Below, piece after piece: positions 4,374-7,097 of a stretch of 7,097 nucleotides of DNA. The position numbers and the translations under genes were made by a program. The stretch is from an uncultured Anaerolineaceae bacterium (GTDB taxonomy: Bacteria > Chloroflexota > Anaerolineae > Promineifilales > Promineifilaceae). Each line of letters starts with the position of its first letter. Position 1 is the stretch's first letter. The notes below the pieces were generated by a model. The model saw only the letters and a list, made by a program, of their open reading frames with translations, was not told the origin of the DNA and did no database searches. The stretch lies in assembly GCA_937967805.1 (NCBI GenBank), contig CALBTC010000445.1, positions 1 through 7,097 on the forward strand, given 5' to 3'.

Positions 4374-6997
4374 CCTGGCTTCCCTTTGCGCCCTGGCATC
4401 TTGTGGCCACCGGGCTGGCCGGCTTCACGGCGCTGCTCCTGCTGGGACGCGGCCTGTTTGACGGCTGGCGCGTATTTGGCGAGCCGGTTTTGCAGCGTAC
4501 GGCCGTATTGCTCACATCACTCCTGGCGCTCACCCTGCTGACCGTGGCCGCCTGGAACCCGGTGTTGATCCGCCAGCCAGGCCCCGGCAAGGTACACCTG
4601 GCCGTGGTAGTCGATGTGTCAGAAAGTACCCTTCGTGCGGCTGATGGCTGGACAGGCATCCAGCGAGAAGCCGGTGAATTTTTGCAGCTAAGCCTGGCCA
4701 AACTGCCCGTAGAAATCATGGAACAAGGCTCGGCCAGCATCACCACCTTTCGCGGCAGCTCGGCCGTCAATGATTTTCCTTTGTCTACCCTGCTCTCTGA
4801 ATTTGCCAGCCTCACTCCGGAAGAGTTTGCTGCCGGTGAAGGCACAGACATCGGCGACGGGTTAGCGCGCGCCGCCCGGCAAATCGAGCAGGCGGGCGGT
4901 CGTGGGGCCATCTTGCTGATTAGTGACGGTAATGACACGGCGGGCAACACAATGGCCGCTGCCGAAACCATCAGCCAACGCGGCATCCCTGTGACGGTGT
5001 TCCCGATTGAGGCCGGGCCGCCTGCCCTGGCCATCACCTCGGCTAACCTGCCGCGACAAACCTATGCAGAGGAACATACCTGGCTGCGTGGTGTTGTTTA
5101 CAACCAAACACAGGCGAATGTTCTGGCCCGGCTAACCATTGCCCAAAATGCCGGTTGGACCAACGTAGATGATGCCACCTTTGGACCTTCAGGGGAATCG
5201 TCAGGGGATTGGAATTTAGCCAATGGCGCATACGGCCGTCTCCGGCTCCCCCTTACCTTTCAAGGCGTGGGCCTGCAATATGTCGATCTTTCCTTGCAAG
5301 ACGAAAGCGGCGCCACCGCCCACCAACGTCGCTTTTTCACCCACGTCAACAAACCGGTGGCGCTGTTAGCCGTCGGCGACACGCGCTGGGTGCAAGCCGT
5401 TTCAGCAGATGTCATTAACGTGACGCAGATTCCGGCAGAAGCATTGCCCGGTGCCGACCTCTCACAATATGACGGCCTGGTTTTGAGCAATGTTGCGGCC
5501 GAATCATTGCCATCGGCCACGCAAAACAGCATTGTCCAGGCCGTGCAGCAAGATGGGCTGGGCTTTATGTTTATCAATGGGGATCATCAAGGTGCCGATG
5601 AGGAAGCGCCCAGTGTCTTGCGCAGCTATCACGAAACAGCCCTTGATGCCATCCTGCCCGTTTCCACCGAACCACGACCTATTGAAGAAGAGCCACCTAC
5701 GCGCCACGTCGTCATCCTGTTAGATACCTCCGGCTCGATGAGCGGCTGGCAGCTGGACAAAGCGTTAGAAATTATCCGTTACATCATCCAACAACACCTG
5801 ACCCGCTATGACACTCTGGATGTTATTGAGTTTGGTGGGCACCAAATTGTCACCGAACGGCAAATGCACGATGCCGGGAAAACGGCCGCATTGTCCCAGC
5901 TTACCAATATCGTCAGGGGCCCCAGCAACCCAACCAATGCCCTGGAAATATTGCGAACCCGGCAGCTAACAAACTGTGGCCTGATCATAGTTTCCGATGG
6001 TGAAATTGCCAGCTCACCTTACCGTCCGGAGTGCCAGACAATTGTTTTTGCCGTCAATCGCTCATTGTCCACCAGTTCACCGCTTTATGATTTTGCCTTC
6101 CCTTTCCCGGTGGACCAATCATTCAATCCGGCAGGCATTACCATTCCATACTTCGAGCCGGAATCACGGGATAAGTTTTTTGAACTGGGTTCCTATGCAC
6201 CTTTTTCGCTGACTGACTCAGCAGCCGGTATTCCGACTTTGCCTGTGCCTGATCTGGAACTGGCGGGGAACGCGATTGCTTATCCGCGCCGCCAGGCCAC
6301 CGTTATTGCCTCGCGGCCTAAATTTGTGGATCCGGTTTTGGTGTATGGCGAAAGCGGCAATGGGTATGTGGGCACCTTTTTGACGGGCTTTCCTGAAGCG
6401 TGGCTGGCAGCGCCAGCGGGGCAGCAGGCGCTGCAGGAATGGCTCTTGCAGATTGTGCCCTATGCCGACCGTGACCGGTATGATATTCAGTTGGTGGATA
6501 ACGGCCGTTCCCTGCATCTCACCATCACACTGCAAAATGAAGACAGCACCATTCCCCGCATTAACAATCTACTGGTTACAGTTGAGGTTGGTGACAACGC
6601 CCACGAGGTGTTGATGACACCGGTGCCAGACTCACCGGCAACTTTTACCGGCGTTATGCAACTGCCCCGAGGCGAAAAGGCCCAGGCGGCCACCCTTATC
6701 GTGAGGGAGTCCGGACTGGATGAATTGGCTCGTCCGCAGCACATTCCCCTTTTACTGCCCGCCCAAGGGGAAGTTCACACCGCGTTAACAACCGAGGCGG
6801 CCAGTTACGGACTTAACGAAGCCCTGCTGCAAATGATTGTGGAGACAACCGGCGGGCAATATAACCCACCCGATGGCGCAGCGTTCTTTCGCCAATCGCT
6901 GCCCACAAATCCTGTTCACGAACTATGGCCCTGGCTGTTGTTCATTGGGGCTTGTTTTTACCTGCTAACGATACTGTTCCAACGACTCAATTATTAG
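4364..6997 (+). CDS. Large membrane-anchored protein with two vWA domains and a split amidotransferase-like domain
   Basis: An 877-residue protein. Predicted order: membrane helices at about 12-28 and 46-64 with an arginine-containing loop between; vWA 1 at about 77-218 (DVSES 84-88, T161 in EGTD, ISDGND 186-191); an Ig-like beta segment at about 220-327; the first half of a class I glutamine amidotransferase-like fold at 330-433 (YDGLVLSNV, FMFINGD, LDAILPV); vWA 2 at about 446-565 (DTSGS 454-458, T524, SDGE 544-547); a continuation of the amidotransferase-like fold at about 575-700 (DPVLVYGESGNGYVGTFLTG); another beta segment at 704-783; a conserved-looking TTGGQY at 828-833; and a C-terminal helix at about 853-871. 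Both metal sites look intact. No nucleophilic cysteine is seen in the amidotransferase-like part, so it is probably non-enzymatic. By family knowledge, such vWA / amidotransferase-like proteins sit next to moxR, DUF58 and BatA-like genes. The topology places nearly the whole protein outside the cytoplasm. It is the last gene of the cluster, and its ligand or client is unknown. Confidence 0.88.
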   Translation: MALTWLPFAPWHLVATGLAGFTALLLLGRGLFDGWRVFGEPVLQRTAVLLTSLLALTLLTVAAWNPVLIRQPGPGKVHLAVVVDVSESTLRAADGWTGIQREAGEFLQLSLAKLPVEIMEQGSASITTFRGSSAVNDFPLSTLLSEFASLTPEEFAAGEGTDIGDGLARAARQIEQAGGRGAILLISDGNDTAGNTMAAAETISQRGIPVTVFPIEAGPPALAITSANLPRQTYAEEHTWLRGVVYNQTQANVLARLTIAQNAGWTNVDDATFGPSGESSGDWNLANGAYGRLRLPLTFQGVGLQYVDLSLQDESGATAHQRRFFTHVNKPVALLAVGDTRWVQAVSADVINVTQIPAEALPGADLSQYDGLVLSNVAAESLPSATQNSIVQAVQQDGLGFMFINGDHQGADEEAPSVLRSYHETALDAILPVSTEPRPIEEEPPTRHVVILLDTSGSMSGWQLDKALEIIRYIIQQHLTRYDTLDVIEFGGHQIVTERQMHDAGKTAALSQLTNIVRGPSNPTNALEILRTRQLTNCGLIIVSDGEIASSPYRPECQTIVFAVNRSLSTSSPLYDFAFPFPVDQSFNPAGITIPYFEPESRDKFFELGSYAPFSLTDSAAGIPTLPVPDLELAGNAIAYPRRQATVIASRPKFVDPVLVYGESGNGYVGTFLTGFPEAWLAAPAGQQALQEWLLQIVPYADRDRYDIQLVDNGRSLHLTITLQNEDSTIPRINNLLVTVEVGDNAHEVLMTPVPDSPATFTGVMQLPRGEKAQAATLIVRESGLDELARPQHIPLLLPAQGEVHTALTTEAASYGLNEALLQMIVETTGGQYNPPDGAAFFRQSLPTNPVHELWPWLLFIGACFYLLTILFQRLNY

Positions 6998-7097
6998 CGC
7001 AAATTGGATCGCGCCCAGGCGCCAAGAAAAGGAATCTTAGCGTCAATACCTTTCAAATAAGCGCGGAAGCGACCTTTCGAGCAAAATAGTTGGTCTC
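6994..7097 (-). CDS. Possible C-terminal end of a convergent gene (partial, uncertain)
   Basis: On the minus strand one frame is open from the right window edge (first full codon at 7095) to a TAA at 6996-6994, encoding 33 residues with the stretch GRFRAYLKGIDAKIP and ending ARSNLR. The other two minus frames hit stops early. The basic, amphipathic G-R-x-R-A-Y-L-x-G pattern resembles the C-terminal tails of family 2 glycosyltransferases, but this is only a resemblance. The stop would overlap the stop of the double-vWA gene by a few bases, tail to tail. One plus-strand frame is open over a similar length, so openness alone is weak evidence. Otherwise nothing is visible in the last 100 bases. 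Confidence 0.3.
   Translation of the reverse strand, partial: DQLFCSKGRFRAYLKGIDAKIPFLGAWARSNLR

Noticed and set aside
4324..5037. Minus-strand open frame of 237 codons
   Set aside because: It lies antisense to the well-supported vWA 1 region and the end of the previous gene, has no ribosome binding site that I can see, and encodes a composition (Ser, Ala, Pro, Arg without motifs) typical of antisense shadows.
7011..7022. Terminator hairpin GCGCC-CA-GGCGC after the last gene
   Set aside because: The loop would be only two to four bases, the stem is short, and no T-run follows on either strand at the right distance.

Overview
The window holds one tightly packed plus-strand gene cluster. It encodes a MoxR-type AAA+ ATPase, a DUF58 protein and two membrane-anchored von Willebrand factor A (vWA) proteins, preceded by the C-terminal end of a repeat-rich protein. 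This is the well-known moxR / DUF58 / vWA arrangement (MoxR-Bat-like), not an unknown gene order. The interest lies in details: a split-domain protein with two vWA domains, a cysteine pair in its second vWA domain, a hexapeptide repeat tract in the upstream gene, and a strongly over-represented palindrome, ACGGCCGT.

Organism: the base composition looks moderately GC-rich (mid-50s percent by eye). The large vWA / amidotransferase-like protein, the short overlapping genes and the recurrent palindrome would fit a Chloroflexota (Anaerolineae-like) bacterium. This is inference from protein style; there is no rRNA or marker gene to confirm it.

Layout: 1-459 is the 3' end of a gene whose start lies outside the window. 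Its first 162 bases are nine 18-bp repeats encoding EP(T/A)E-type hexapeptides, and the remainder encodes a proline-rich, probably disordered tail. After 11 bases comes the MoxR ATPase (471-1700). One base further is the DUF58 gene (1702-2721), which overlaps the next start by 4 bases (ATGA). The first vWA protein follows (2718-4373) and overlaps the 877-residue double-vWA protein (4364-6997) by 10 bases. No internal promoter or terminator is evident, so all five genes are probably one transcript. The last 100 bases may carry the end of a convergent minus-strand gene; support is weak.

Likely joint role: MoxR ATPases are thought to act with vWA proteins as chaperone-like modules for metal insertion or for assembly and maturation of envelope complexes. 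Here the ATPase and the DUF58 protein would be cytoplasmic. The two vWA proteins would be anchored by N- and C-terminal membrane helices, with their MIDAS metal-binding domains outside the cytoplasm. The client of this system cannot be read from the window.
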